DNA of 64,000 nt from Sphingobacteriales bacterium (GTDB taxonomy: Bacteria > Bacteroidota > Bacteroidia > Chitinophagales > JADIYW01): positions 186,001 to 250,000 of the forward strand of contig JADKIQ010000025.1 of the NCBI GenBank assembly GCA_016721245.1, in the 5' to 3' direction. Both the position numbers and the translations under genes were made by a program. Positions within the stretch are counted from its first letter, which is position 1, and each line of letters opens with the position of its first letter. This document shows positions 17,178 to 26,524 of the stretch, one piece after another. The notes under the pieces were generated by a model. The model did no database searches, had not been told where the DNA came from, and was given only the letters and a program-made list of their open reading frames with translations.

Positions 17178-18075
17178 TTAAAAGAAGTTAGCGACGAGGA
17201 CTTTGTCTATTTTCTCTATGAGTTCAGCAGGTGTTAATGCTTCTTTTTCCAATATAAAACGAGTGATAAGCTTGTTGGGAACTTCTTCAATGTAATTAAA
17301 CACCACTTCTACATTTTCCGGTGCATTTTTCCAGATTTCATCGCCTGATTTCTCTTCTTTTCCGATGAAAGTACCTAAAACAGACTGCGGAAAGTATTTT
17401 TTATTCAGGATTTTACGGCTATCGGCTAATACAAAAACAGGAATTTTATAGGTTTTGGCGGCTGCCGCAATCAAATGTGCACCTGATTTAGTGATAAAGG
17501 TTTCATGCATGATGATGTCGCAACCCATTAGTATGATATCTATTTCCGGTAAGAACTTACCTAAACCTGCATCGTCAATTACTTTTATTGGTAAGCCTTT
17601 GGCAGCAATGGCAGCAGCCTGTTCTTTACCAAACTTATCTTCCAGAGAAACTAATTGTATTAAATTGATTTTCTTTTGATTAACATTCAATAAATCAACT
17701 AAAGATTGAATATTGATATCACTGCCGTGCAATAACACTGTTTTATTTTCAAAATCAAAATGCTGACTGGCAATCTCGGCTGTTTTTCTGTCTACGTTTT
17801 TCCAGCGTTCATGGAATACCTCGAGGAGTTCTTTGATTACGATGGGTTGTCCTTCCGGATCGATTTTGAGCAAAAAGTGATTGATGTAATGGTTGACAGA
17901 AGTAATGTTTGGTTTTTCGGTAATCACGGTTCTTAAGCCGTGCAGCATTTCTCACGATTGAGATTTTATTGTCAGAAATTAAAGAAATGAGGTTATTGAC
18001 CGTTTTCATGGCATTCTGGAAGGCTTTCGCACTTTCCACAATCGGATTCTCAGTTATTTTTTTGAATATACTCAT
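17178..18075 (-). pseudogene. eIF2B-like sugar-phosphate isomerase-type protein, frameshifted
   Basis: Two overlapping frames encode one protein of about 298 residues of the eIF-2B alpha/MTNA superfamily. The 5' part starts MSIFKKITENPIVESAKAFQ; the 3' part continues with MLHGLRTVITEKPNITSVN, VLLHGSDINIQSLV, the GADxI-like IILMGCDIIMHETFITKSG strand-loop and PVFVLADSRK. Dropping one base in the AAA near 17948-17950 joins the frames (...KISIVR-MLHGLRTV...). Relatives isomerise ribose phosphates or act as translation regulators; function here is unknown. Both parts look well preserved. It starts 2 bp after the thioredoxin-like gene stops. Confidence 0.75.
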
Positions 18076-18077
18076 GC

Positions 18078-18632
18078 TTATTTCCACTTGATGTTACAAC
18101 CCAGACTTGGAATTTGTTGTTCGCTTACCGGAATTCCTGCTAAAATGTTATCCAAAGCGGCACGAATATCTTTTCCATCGGCAATACTATCGTTTTTGGG
18201 TCGGGAGTTATCCAGCTGACCGCGATACACACACAACAAATCTTTATCAAAAATACTAAAATCCGGTGTGCAGGCTGCATGATACGCTTTGGCAACTTCC
18301 TGTGTTTCATCATACAAATACGGAAACGGATACTTTTCTTCTTTCGCGTTTTCTTTCATCAATTCAGGTCCGTCCTGCGGATAGTTTACAATATCATTGG
18401 AACTGATGGCTATAAATGCAATTCCTTTCGAGCTATAATCATTTGCCAGGCTAACCAACTGCTTGTTTACATGTTTTACATATGGACAATGATTGCAAAT
18501 AAACATAACAAGCGTTGCTTTTTCACCTTTTAATTCCTGTAAAGAAAGGTATTTATCAGAAATCGTATCTAACAATGTAAAATCAGGGGCTTTGAAGCCT
18601 AAAGGAATGCGTATGGTTTCTGTTGCAGCCAT
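18078..18632 (-). CDS. Thioredoxin-like (AhpC/TSA-type) protein with CNHCPYV site
   Basis: A 184-residue thioredoxin-fold protein. The N-terminal PLGFKAPDFTLLDTISDK is typical of AhpC/TSA-Redoxin proteins, and the redox site is MFICNHCPYVKHV, a CxxC of the kind found in a conserved group of cytosolic thioredoxin-family proteins. TPDFSIFDKDLLCVYRGQLD near the C-terminus contains the cis-Pro loop. No signal peptide. The role is probably thiol-disulfide exchange or peroxide handling. It lies 2 bp upstream of the eIF2B-like gene and is probably co-transcribed with it. Confidence 0.88.
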   Translation of the reverse strand: MAATETIRIPLGFKAPDFTLLDTISDKYLSLQELKGEKATLVMFICNHCPYVKHVNKQLVSLANDYSSKGIAFIAISSNDIVNYPQDGPELMKENAKEEKYPFPYLYDETQEVAKAYHAACTPDFSIFDKDLLCVYRGQLDNSRPKNDSIADGKDIRAALDNILAGIPVSEQQIPSLGCNIKWK

Positions 18633-18694
18633 TGTTTAGTACTTAGTTGTTAGTATTGAGTATTTAAGTTTAAATTCATTTGCAAATTAGTAAT

Positions 18695-20059
18695 TTATTT
18701 TCGTTTATAGATTTTTGCATAAATCGGATTTTTGGGGCGCAGTGTGACCAATGGATCCAATTCGGGCACAAAATCTTCGTCTACTTCAATTCTGAATTTT
18801 TGTAAAAACATCGCCAGACACACCTGCATTTCCTGTATGGCAAAATTATTACCGATACACAACCTCGGGCCGCCGCCAAACGGGAAGTAGGAATATTTAT
18901 GCTTTTCTTTTACATTTTCCATAGCAAATCGCTCCGGTTGGAACTCATACGGGTTTTCCCAGACTCTTTCATCGTGATGTACTACATAAATCGGCATGAT
19001 CACGTTTGTACCGGCAGGAATTTCATAGCCGTTAATCACATCTGCCTCAATGGTTTTTCTGCCCATAATCCAGGCCGGCGGAAAGCAGCGCATAGATTCA
19101 TCTATTACTTGTTTCAGGTAATGCAATCCGCGGATAGACTCAGGCGTCGGTGTTTCACCGTTTATTTTAGAATCAATTTCATCGGTTAAAATTTTCAATT
19201 TATCCGGATTCTGGGTAAGCAGATAAAACGTCCAGCCCAGGGCAATCTGTGTGGTTTCATGTCCGGCCACAAAAATGGTCAGGATTTCATCACGTAGCTG
19301 TTGATTGCTCATCGCCTCTCCTGTTTCCTCATCGCGGGCATCCATCAGCATAGACAATAAATCCTCCTGTTGTTCGTGTTGTTGGCGTCTTCTGTCGATA
19401 ACCGAAAAGAAAACATTGTCCATATATTTCAGCACTTCCTTTTCTCTTCTTCTGGTGGGAGTTGGAACCCACTCCGGCAACTGCAAGGGACTGTCGATGC
19501 GTTTGGTGATGTATTCACTCGCTTCTGAAACCAGTTTGTAAATAGTATCGGTTGTATTGTCTACTTCATTATAAAAAAGCGTAGAGTTTACGATATCCAG
19601 CGTGAGCTTATAGAGTTCTTTAGATAAATTCACTGCTTGATTGGTATCTGCAAACTGCTCCAGCCGCTCCACACTTTTGTCAGTTTGTTCCACCATATTG
19701 CGAAACATCAGGTTGAGTTTTTCCTTATGAAAAGCCGGCTGGGCCAGTCTTCGCTGACGTTTCCAGAATTCGCCTTCACTGGTCAGTAATCCGTTTCCCA
19801 GAAAAAGCTTGATGGAATCATAGGCAAAACTTTTACCGTAATTCTTATTATTGTCAACCAATACATACTTTATCCATTCCGGATTGGAGACTACCACCAC
19901 TCTCCGGGTGGGTACTTTTATCTGAAAAATATCCCCTAATTTTTTTTGCTGCTCCACGAAAAAATGGATCCGCTCCTTTCTCAACTGCATCATGTTGCCC
20001 AGAAAAACATTTAATGTATTCGGGTGAGGCAAATCAGTAAATTTTTTCGTCGTTAACAT
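18695..20059 (-). CDS. Cytochrome P450
   Basis: A 454-residue P450 monooxygenase of normal length and without a fused reductase. The I-helix oxygen-activation motif AGHETT is at 265-270, the K-helix ExxR is E321-R324, the PERF-like segment is FQPERF, and the haem ligand is Cys401 in FGGGPRLCIG. Overall it resembles the CYP102/CYP4-like fatty-acid hydroxylase branch, so lipids are likely substrates, but this is inference. There is no adjacent ferredoxin or reductase gene. Two overlapping palindromes lie upstream. Confidence 0.95.
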   Translation of the reverse strand: MLTTKKFTDLPHPNTLNVFLGNMMQLRKERIHFFVEQQKKLGDIFQIKVPTRRVVVVSNPEWIKYVLVDNNKNYGKSFAYDSIKLFLGNGLLTSEGEFWKRQRRLAQPAFHKEKLNLMFRNMVEQTDKSVERLEQFADTNQAVNLSKELYKLTLDIVNSTLFYNEVDNTTDTIYKLVSEASEYITKRIDSPLQLPEWVPTPTRRREKEVLKYMDNVFFSVIDRRRQQHEQQEDLLSMLMDARDEETGEAMSNQQLRDEILTIFVAGHETTQIALGWTFYLLTQNPDKLKILTDEIDSKINGETPTPESIRGLHYLKQVIDESMRCFPPAWIMGRKTIEADVINGYEIPAGTNVIMPIYVVHHDERVWENPYEFQPERFAMENVKEKHKYSYFPFGGGPRLCIGNNFAIQEMQVCLAMFLQKFRIEVDEDFVPELDPLVTLRPKNPIYAKIYKRK

Positions 20060-20094
20060 AAGGTGGATATTTGTATTTTTGAAAAGAGCGGAAT

Positions 20095-20131
20095 GAATTC
20101 GTAAATTGTGTCTGTATAATTATACGAATTC
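20095..20131. promoter_or_regulatory. Overlapping palindromes upstream of the P450 gene
   Basis: A 9-bp inverted repeat GAATTCGTA (20095-20103) / TACGAATTC (20123-20131) overlaps a perfect 12-bp palindrome GTATAATTATAC (20114-20125). They sit 36-72 bp upstream of the P450 start and 110-150 bp before the divergent mtgA. Their position fits an operator, but no regulator is encoded nearby. Confidence 0.4.
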
Positions 20132-20243
20132 CGTCTGCATTTATAAATAACAATGCTATTGTCAGATGAATTTACGCTTAGTTTTACAACTTTGAGTTTA
20201 ACAAAAGATGATTTTTACTTACGCTGTCATTTAGAATTACTAC

Positions 20244-20948
20244 ATGAAAAATATCTGGAAGAAAATATGGAAATGGACAAAACGACTGACGGCAGTCTTT
20301 TTCATTCTTAGTATTTTGTCTACGATATTATTCCGTTTTATTCCGGTGCCGGTTACCCCCTTAATGCTGATTCGCTGTACGGAACAGGTTTTCAGCGGCG
20401 AAGCGCCTAAATTGAAGAAAGACTGGGTGCCCTTAAAAGAAATGTCCTCCAATTTAGTGCTGGCGGTGATTTCTTCTGAAGATCAGAAATTTTCAGAGCA
20501 TTTCGGGTTTGACTTTGAGGCAATTGAGAAAGTGGCCAAGCAAAATGTAAAATTGCAAAAACGCGGCAAACCCATTAAAGGTGGCAGTACCATTAGCCAG
20601 CAATGCGCCAAAAATGTGTTTTTATTTCCGCAGCGCAGTTATATCCGAAAAGCCTTTGAAGTATATTTTACCTTCCTGATTGAAATATTCTGGAGCAAGA
20701 AACGCATTATGGAAGTGTACCTGAATGTGATAGAAATGGGTGATGGCATCTATGGTGCACAGGCGGCATCAAAAATATATTTTAAGAAAGATGCCAAAAA
20801 CTTAACGGCGGCAGAAGCAGCTACCATAGCTGCCGTTCTGCCAAATCCGAGAAAATGGAATGCCGGCAAACCGACAGGCTTCATTAATCGCAGAAAGAGC
20901 TGGATTTTACGCCAGATGGGACATCTGAGAGGCACTGTTCAACTTTAA
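20244..20948 (+). CDS. mtgA: Monofunctional biosynthetic peptidoglycan transglycosylase
   Basis: A 234-residue GT51 enzyme of the expected length. A single N-terminal transmembrane helix (about 14-33) is followed by the catalytic EDQKFSEHFGFD motif (Glu79), the GGSTISQQCAKN motif (113-124) and RIMEVYLNVIEMG (154-166). It polymerises lipid II into glycan strands without a transpeptidase domain. Together with PBP1C at 9 kb it gives two glycosyltransferases in the window. Confidence 0.95.
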   Translation: MKNIWKKIWKWTKRLTAVFFILSILSTILFRFIPVPVTPLMLIRCTEQVFSGEAPKLKKDWVPLKEMSSNLVLAVISSEDQKFSEHFGFDFEAIEKVAKQNVKLQKRGKPIKGGSTISQQCAKNVFLFPQRSYIRKAFEVYFTFLIEIFWSKKRIMEVYLNVIEMGDGIYGAQAASKIYFKKDAKNLTAAEAATIAAVLPNPRKWNAGKPTGFINRRKSWILRQMGHLRGTVQL

Positions 20949-21028
20949 TATTAATTTATCCGCATCACTTCTTATACAGAATTAAACATTATACAATGCA
21001 TTCATAAGTCCATAATTCTGTTTTATGC

Positions 21029-21058
21029 CTGATTTTTACGTGAATAATGTTATTTTTG
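21029..21058 (+). promoter_or_regulatory. Candidate promoter of the sulfotransferase gene
   Basis: TATTTTTG (21051-21058) matches TAnnTTTG, with CTG (21029-21031, one mismatch to TTG) at exactly 19 nt spacing. The box ends 19 bp before the ATG. Confidence 0.5.
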
Positions 21059-21077
21059 CAACTTCGCAAAAGAATTA

Positions 21078-22229
21078 ATGAATTTCCTGGACGCAAATAT
21101 TTATTACACCAGATTACGAACACATTTTCGATTTGTTTACCTGCATTGCATAAAACACTTCACCATTCGCCGTTTTTTTATCGGGTTACTCTATTTTATC
21201 ACCATTTTTCTTGTTACCATTATCAGTTTTACTTCCAGATTACTGGACGAAATATTATTCCCAAACTATAAAAATATTAAGATAAAGCAGCCCGTATTCA
21301 TCATCAGTAATCCGAGAAGCGGTACTACTTTTTTACATCGTCTGATGTGTCTGGATGAAGAGAAATTCGTGTACAATCTGCTGTATCATACCACATTCCC
21401 GTCTATTACTTTTTACAGAATGATTCAGTTTTTCAGTGGTATTGACAATAAGATTGGAAAGCCATTGCATAAACTCATGGACTGGATTAATGATACCATG
21501 TTTGGCGGCTGGGATGATATACATGCTACGGGATTTAATAAATCGGAAGAAGACGAAGGCCTGCATTTCGTTTCGGGAATTTCTCCTAGTGTTGGTTTAT
21601 TCACTCCTTTTTTGAAAGAATTTAAAGAATTGTATATCCCTGACAAGTTGGATGACAACACAAAAGATAATATCAAAAAGTATTATAAATCGACTATTCA
21701 GCGCTGGATGTATGCGTTGGGCAGTGACAAAGTATTTTTAAGTAAAACCGTAATGAGTTCAGGCAGGCTGGAAATGCTGCACGAATTATTCCCGGATGTA
21801 AAAATTATATTCTTAATCCGCAACCCGTATCAGGCTATTCCGTCGTTTACGTCTATGTTTGCAGAACCCTGGACAGTTTTGCATCCGGATATAAAAGAAA
21901 ATTCAGATGAGTACAGAGAGTGGGGCGAGCTGGGAATACAATACTATAAATACTTCAACGAACAGAAACAAAATTTCACCAAAGAGAACTTTATTACTAT
22001 TCTATACACGGATTTGGTAGAAAAACCAAAAGATACCGTGCTGAAGATATACGAGCAACTGAAGCTGGAAACTTCTCCGGCTTTTTTAGAACGATTAGAA
22101 AAAGCTACTTCTACGGCTAAAAAATATAAGAGTACACATTCCTATTCGCTGGAAACCTATGGGTTTGACAAAGAACATATCTACAACGAGCTGCAGTTTA
22201 TTTTCGAGGAGTTTGGCTTTGAGAAATAA
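21078..22229 (+). CDS. Sulfotransferase family protein
   Basis: A 383-residue protein with a hydrophobic segment near residues 30-50 and then the sulfotransferase PAPS-binding signature ISNPRSGTTFLHRLM (5'-phosphosulfate loop, around residue 78). A second conserved block is VKIIFLIRNPYQAIPSF (3'-phosphate loop with Arg and Ser), followed by the ILYTDLVEKPKDTVLKIYEQL motif seen in the Sulfotransfer_3 family. It would transfer sulfate from PAPS to a lipid, sugar or small molecule. The membrane-associated N-terminus favours a lipid substrate, which is inference. No PAPS-synthesis genes are in the window. Confidence 0.85.
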   Translation: MNFLDANIYYTRLRTHFRFVYLHCIKHFTIRRFFIGLLYFITIFLVTIISFTSRLLDEILFPNYKNIKIKQPVFIISNPRSGTTFLHRLMCLDEEKFVYNLLYHTTFPSITFYRMIQFFSGIDNKIGKPLHKLMDWINDTMFGGWDDIHATGFNKSEEDEGLHFVSGISPSVGLFTPFLKEFKELYIPDKLDDNTKDNIKKYYKSTIQRWMYALGSDKVFLSKTVMSSGRLEMLHELFPDVKIIFLIRNPYQAIPSFTSMFAEPWTVLHPDIKENSDEYREWGELGIQYYKYFNEQKQNFTKENFITILYTDLVEKPKDTVLKIYEQLKLETSPAFLERLEKATSTAKKYKSTHSYSLETYGFDKEHIYNELQFIFEEFGFEK

Positions 22230-22243
22230 ATCTTGTTACAAAT

Positions 22244-22690
22244 CTACTCTTCTTTTTCCTTACAAATCTTCTTCTGAATTTCTAAAAACTGTACACGGCT
22301 TACCGGCTGATTATTTTGATCAAAATAGAAAGTATTTAAGATATCTATAGTCGTGTTTTTTTCTATTCCCGTTGTTACACCCAGATATTCATAGCGTTTC
22401 AAATGAATCTGTTTCTTTTCAATTGCTGCCAGCTGTTTATCTGTATAAAACGTGATTTCCGTCTCGTATTTATAAATCGGATAATTATATTCCGTACCAA
22501 TTTGTCCGGGTGCATTAAGTAAGGAGTCTTTCAATATTATAGTTGTTATTTTACCATTACAAGAAACAAATGTGTCTGCTTCCGCATGCGCCACCAATAA
22601 TAGATGATTAGCAGATGTTGCTGCTTTCTGATAAATATTTTCATCATCATAAGAAAAAAACAACAAAATGGAAAGTATAACTGCGTACAT
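22244..22690 (-). CDS. Hypothetical exported protein, 148 aa
   Basis: Not recognised. The N-terminus YAVILSILLFFSYDDENIYQ is hydrophobic and could be a signal peptide or membrane anchor. The rest is mostly beta-type sequence with basic patches and one Cys in FVSCNGKI. The stop is 15 bp from the convergent sulfotransferase stop, and holA lies 43 bp upstream on the same strand. Confidence 0.55.
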   Translation of the reverse strand: MYAVILSILLFFSYDDENIYQKAATSANHLLLVAHAEADTFVSCNGKITTIILKDSLLNAPGQIGTEYNYPIYKYETEITFYTDKQLAAIEKKQIHLKRYEYLGVTTGIEKNTTIDILNTFYFDQNNQPVSRVQFLEIQKKICKEKEE

Positions 22691-22733
22691 AATATTGGCA
22701 AGTTAACGTTTTACGCAGAAACAAGTTTAAAAT

Positions 22734-23732
22734 TTACTTTATTATCTTGAAGACGAGCTCTTTTAATAAATCGGCGTTGGAGTTATTTCCGGTTGCGTAC
22801 AAGCCTTTTGCTTTTGCATCGTACTCACACAGCAAGTGTAAGATTTCCTGTGTTTTTTGTAGTGTATAATAACGGGTTCCGTTACTTACATCTGCCGGAA
22901 TCCATCCTATTATGGCTGTAGCAGCTTTTACATCTTTTATCTGGTGTACTACAAATAACTTACTAAAATGATTATACATATAAGCAAGGATGGCGATAAT
23001 AGGTCCGGCTTTCGGGTTTTTCTCGAAATATAAAACCATTTTCATGGCTTTGGAATAATCCCTTCGGATGATGGCATTATTGAATTCCGTGATGTTGTAC
23101 TCTTTAGAAATACCGATATATTTTTCAATAATTTCCGGCGTAATCTCCGTGTCATCACCCAGCATTACCGATAACTTATCTATTTCATTAGCGATTCGGG
23201 ATAAATCATTACCAAGGTTTTCAGCCAGCACTTTGGAAGCCTCCGTATTGATGGAAAAGTTTTTCTTTTTTACATATCCTGAAATCCAGTTGGGTAGTGC
23301 GTCATCTCCTACTTTCTTGGATTCAAAATAAACAGATTTCTTTTCTATGATTTTGGCAATCCTGGTGCGTTTATCGAGTGTTTTGTTTTTATGGGCAAAC
23401 ACCAGAATTGTACTTGTGACGGGATTTTCTACGTACTTCTCAAAAGTCTCCCAGTCTTTCACCTTTAAATCCTGTGCTTCACGAACAATTACAACACGTC
23501 TTTCTGCAAAGGTGGGATATTGTTTGGCATCGTTTAAGACACTCATCGGATCCGCATCTTTGCCATAAAACATCGAATAATTGAAATCTTTTTCGTGTGG
23601 TTCTAGAACATTATTCGAAATAAAATCCTCAATTAAATCAATGTAATAAGATTCTTCGCCGCACAAAAAATATACCGGCTCAAACTTTTTAGCTTGTAAG
23701 TTTTTCCAGATAGATTCGAGTGTGGCAGCCAA
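22734..23732 (-). CDS. holA: DNA polymerase III subunit delta
   Basis: A 332-residue clamp-loader delta subunit of normal length. It begins with the typical PVYFLCGEESYYIDLI segment, has RRVVIVREAQDLK in place of a Walker B strand, and the LGNDLSRIANEIDKL motif of domain II. Delta opens the beta sliding clamp during loading on primed DNA. The gene stands between a hypothetical gene and glmM on the minus strand. Confidence 0.93.
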   Translation of the reverse strand: MAATLESIWKNLQAKKFEPVYFLCGEESYYIDLIEDFISNNVLEPHEKDFNYSMFYGKDADPMSVLNDAKQYPTFAERRVVIVREAQDLKVKDWETFEKYVENPVTSTILVFAHKNKTLDKRTRIAKIIEKKSVYFESKKVGDDALPNWISGYVKKKNFSINTEASKVLAENLGNDLSRIANEIDKLSVMLGDDTEITPEIIEKYIGISKEYNITEFNNAIIRRDYSKAMKMVLYFEKNPKAGPIIAILAYMYNHFSKLFVVHQIKDVKAATAIIGWIPADVSNGTRYYTLQKTQEILHLLCEYDAKAKGLYATGNNSNADLLKELVFKIIK

Positions 23733-23853
23733 AATAATTTATAATTTATAAACTGCAAGGTACGACTAATTTTATAGCAGCAAAACCAACGTGAATACAA
23801 CTATTCAACATCAATTTTGAATTGTTAATCGTTAATTGCCAACCGTTGAGTAA

Positions 23854-25236
23854 CTATTTTTCTTTTATTATCGCCATGATGTCTTTCTGCATTTTTTGTG
23901 CAATGGCGTTAGCGGTTTGTTCTGTAGAACTTTCCGAATAAATGCGAATAATAGGTTCTGTGTTAGAGCCACGGATATGTACCCAATCCTGATCAATATC
24001 TATTCGTAAGCCATCAATTGTATTTTGAGGATACTGTGCGTATTTTTCTTTAACTTTTTGAATGATATCCAGCAAATTCATCCCTTCTTCCAATTGAATT
24101 TTATTCTTGGAAATCACATAATTCGGATATTGCGCTCTCAGCGAGTTCATGCTTTTGTTAGACGTGGCCAAATGCGATAAAAATAAAGCGATACCTACTA
24201 ATGCATCTCTGCCATAATGTAATTCAGGCAGAATAATACCGCCATTTCCTTCACCACCAATAACAGCATTTGTTTCTTTCATCTTTTCTACCACGTTGAC
24301 TTCTCCAACGGCAGACGCAGAGTACAATACGCCATGCTTTTCACTGATATCTCTTAATGCTTTTGTAGAAGACAGATTGGAAACCGTATTCCCTTTTTTA
24401 TGCGCTAACACATAATCTGCAACAGCGACGAGTGTATATTCTTCGCCAAACGGAACACCCTGTTCATCTATTAAAGCCAGTCTGTCCACATCCGGATCTA
24501 CGGCAATACCGATATCTGCTTTTTGCTGTTTTACTTCAGAAGAGAGCGCTGATAAATTTTCCGGAAGCGGTTCCGGATTATGAGCAAACTTTCCTGTAGG
24601 CTCACAGTATAACTCGTGAATCACTTCAACACCTAATGCTCTTAATAATTTAGGTGCTGCAATACCTCCTACGCTGTTCACTGCATCTACTACTACCTTA
24701 AATTTCTTCGCTTTTATCGCTTCCACATTTACATATGGAACTTTTAAAATCTGTTCTATATGGTAATCCAGATAATCTTTTTGTGTAACCTGACCCAGCT
24801 TATCTACTTCTACAAAATCAAACTTACCGGAATGTGCACGTTTCAAAACATCCTGTCCAACTTTTTCAGAAATAAATTCACCTTTATTGTTCAGCAATTT
24901 TAATGCATTCCATTGTTTAGGATTGTGAGAAGCAGTGATTATAATACCTCCGTCAGCTTCTTCAGCGGTTACTGCCATTTCCACAGTGGGTGTCGTTGCC
25001 AGTCCTAAGTCAATTACATCTAATCCGATTCCGATAAGATTCCCCACCACAATATGGTGTACCATTTCACCGGAGATACGGGCATCTCTGCCGACTACAA
25101 TTTTTTTTGCGTCTTTTAATTTAAGAATAGTACCGAATGCAAGTGTAAATTTTGCAATATCAATGGGTGTCAATGCATCACCTGATTTTCCGCCTATCGT
25201 TCCACGAATGCCTGATATAGATTTTATTAATGACAA
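23854..25236 (-). CDS. glmM: Phosphoglucosamine mutase (phosphohexomutase family)
   Basis: About 460 residues with the alpha-D-phosphohexomutase architecture. The N-terminal SLIKSISGIRGTIGG is the Bacteroidota form, the catalytic phospho-Ser is in IITASHNPKQWNALK, the metal-binding loop is DPDVDRLAL, the sugar-binding loop is GGEGNGGII and the phosphate-binding loop is RGSNTEPIIRIY. It converts glucosamine-6-phosphate to glucosamine-1-phosphate for UDP-GlcNAc synthesis. The start is put at the TTG at 25236, which matches family alignments; an upstream ATG at 25269 would add 11 residues. Confidence 0.9.
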   Translation of the reverse strand: MSLIKSISGIRGTIGGKSGDALTPIDIAKFTLAFGTILKLKDAKKIVVGRDARISGEMVHHIVVGNLIGIGLDVIDLGLATTPTVEMAVTAEEADGGIIITASHNPKQWNALKLLNNKGEFISEKVGQDVLKRAHSGKFDFVEVDKLGQVTQKDYLDYHIEQILKVPYVNVEAIKAKKFKVVVDAVNSVGGIAAPKLLRALGVEVIHELYCEPTGKFAHNPEPLPENLSALSSEVKQQKADIGIAVDPDVDRLALIDEQGVPFGEEYTLVAVADYVLAHKKGNTVSNLSSTKALRDISEKHGVLYSASAVGEVNVVEKMKETNAVIGGEGNGGIILPELHYGRDALVGIALFLSHLATSNKSMNSLRAQYPNYVISKNKIQLEEGMNLLDIIQKVKEKYAQYPQNTIDGLRIDIDQDWVHIRGSNTEPIIRIYSESSTEQTANAIAQKMQKDIMAIIKEK

Positions 25237-25346
25237 AGTATAAAAATTTAGAGAGGCAAATGTATGCAATAATGCGTCACGAACAGAAATTAAAGATAAT
25301 AACAGTTGTTAAAATAACAATTAGGTAAGAAAAAAGTACACAAAGA

Positions 25347-25934
25347 TTAATCTATTGTGCTGCTTTTTTGCCATGCCATATCTTTTGAACCTGAAGTTAA
25401 TTTATTGCTCACCAGTTCATAAACACCAAATAAAACTGTTGCAAAAAACAGGTCGCCAGCAATGCTTTTTTGTAAAAATGGTATTGCTAACACGAAACAT
25501 TTGGTTAAACCTGTTAAATCTAATGTATACATATTACTGAAAAGCCACACACCAATATTGGTAATAACAAAAAATAATAAAGAAGAAAGCAGTGTAAACG
25601 AAACAGTTTTTGAAATATTTAAACGTTCGCTGTTCAATAATCTTCCGAGTAAAATAACCAACAATATTGAACCATACGTAAACAAAATGGTATTGTGGAA
25701 TATGTCAAAGTTATTCAAGTAAGATAAAATTACATCACTAATAAATAAGGATACCACAGGAATGATAACAGACCACTTTTTATCCTGAAATTTTGCACCT
25801 GAAAATAATGCTATTGCTATTACAGGTGTGAAATTAAAAAAGAAAAATGTATTGGATAAAATTCTGAAAATAACCGCTGCTGAAATTAAGCCGGTGATTA
25901 ACCAGAAATTGTTGTTTTTAATTTGTGTTTTCAT
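25347..25934 (-). CDS. DUF6580-like integral membrane protein
   Basis: A 195-residue protein with about five or six transmembrane segments. The early FFNFTPVIAIALFSGAKFQD and the VSLFISDVILSY helix match a Bacteroidota family of small membrane proteins (DUF6580), which resemble the S-components of ECF vitamin transporters. No transport role has been shown and no ATPase gene is adjacent. It lies downstream of the NUDIX gene on the minus strand. Confidence 0.75.
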   Translation of the reverse strand: MKTQIKNNNFWLITGLISAAVIFRILSNTFFFFNFTPVIAIALFSGAKFQDKKWSVIIPVVSLFISDVILSYLNNFDIFHNTILFTYGSILLVILLGRLLNSERLNISKTVSFTLLSSLLFFVITNIGVWLFSNMYTLDLTGLTKCFVLAIPFLQKSIAGDLFFATVLFGVYELVSNKLTSGSKDMAWQKSSTID

Positions 25935-25982
25935 AAAGCAAATATAGAGAGTTTACCCGAAAGATGATAGTAATCTGCTAAG

Positions 25983-26522
25983 TTATTTTTCAGGAAATGT
26001 GCCCAAATGGGTATTAAAAATCCCTGTTTTCCGGTCTTCAAAAAATTTACGCAGTGCAAAGGCCGAAGAAGTAAAAGCAAGTTCTTTCCAGGGAATTTCT
26101 TCTTCTGTAAACAAACCCGATTCTATACTCTCCTCCCCGTTGCGAACAATGCCATCTTTTAGTTTTGCCAGAAAATGGATATATACCTGATTTGCCTGCG
26201 GTAAATTATAAACGGTAAATACTTTTTCAATTTCAATCTCTGTCCCGGCCTCTTCCCAGGTTTCACGAATGGCCCCGTCTTCCGCTTTTTCAAAATCTTC
26301 CAGATAACCGGCAGGTAAATTCCAGTAACCCTTTCTTGGTTCTATTGCCCGGCGACATAACAATACTTTATTGTCCCATACACACAAGGCTCCTGTTACA
26401 ATTTTCGGATTGGTATAATGAATAATTTCACAATGTTCGCATACAATTCTGTCTCTTCCTTCCGTAAACTTCAGGATTACTTCATTTCCACAATTACTGC
26501 AATATTTTTGAAGATTGAACAT
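25983..26522 (-). CDS. NUDIX hydrolase with N-terminal zinc ribbon
   Basis: A 179-residue protein. A zinc ribbon CSNCG...CEHC occupies residues 8-32, followed by YTNPKIVTGALCVW and a complete Nudix box, GYLEDFEKAEDGAIRETWEE (G-x5-E-x7-REx-x-EE). The layout resembles a short NudC-like pyrophosphohydrolase (compare the zinc-ribbon NUDIX proteins of many bacteria). The likely substrate is a nucleoside diphosphate derivative. It starts 2 bp after the stop of the 421-residue orphan protein and is presumably its operon partner. Confidence 0.9.
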   Translation of the reverse strand: MFNLQKYCSNCGNEVILKFTEGRDRIVCEHCEIIHYTNPKIVTGALCVWDNKVLLCRRAIEPRKGYWNLPAGYLEDFEKAEDGAIRETWEEAGTEIEIEKVFTVYNLPQANQVYIHFLAKLKDGIVRNGEESIESGLFTEEEIPWKELAFTSSAFALRKFFEDRKTGIFNTHLGTFPEK

Positions 26523-26524
26523 GC

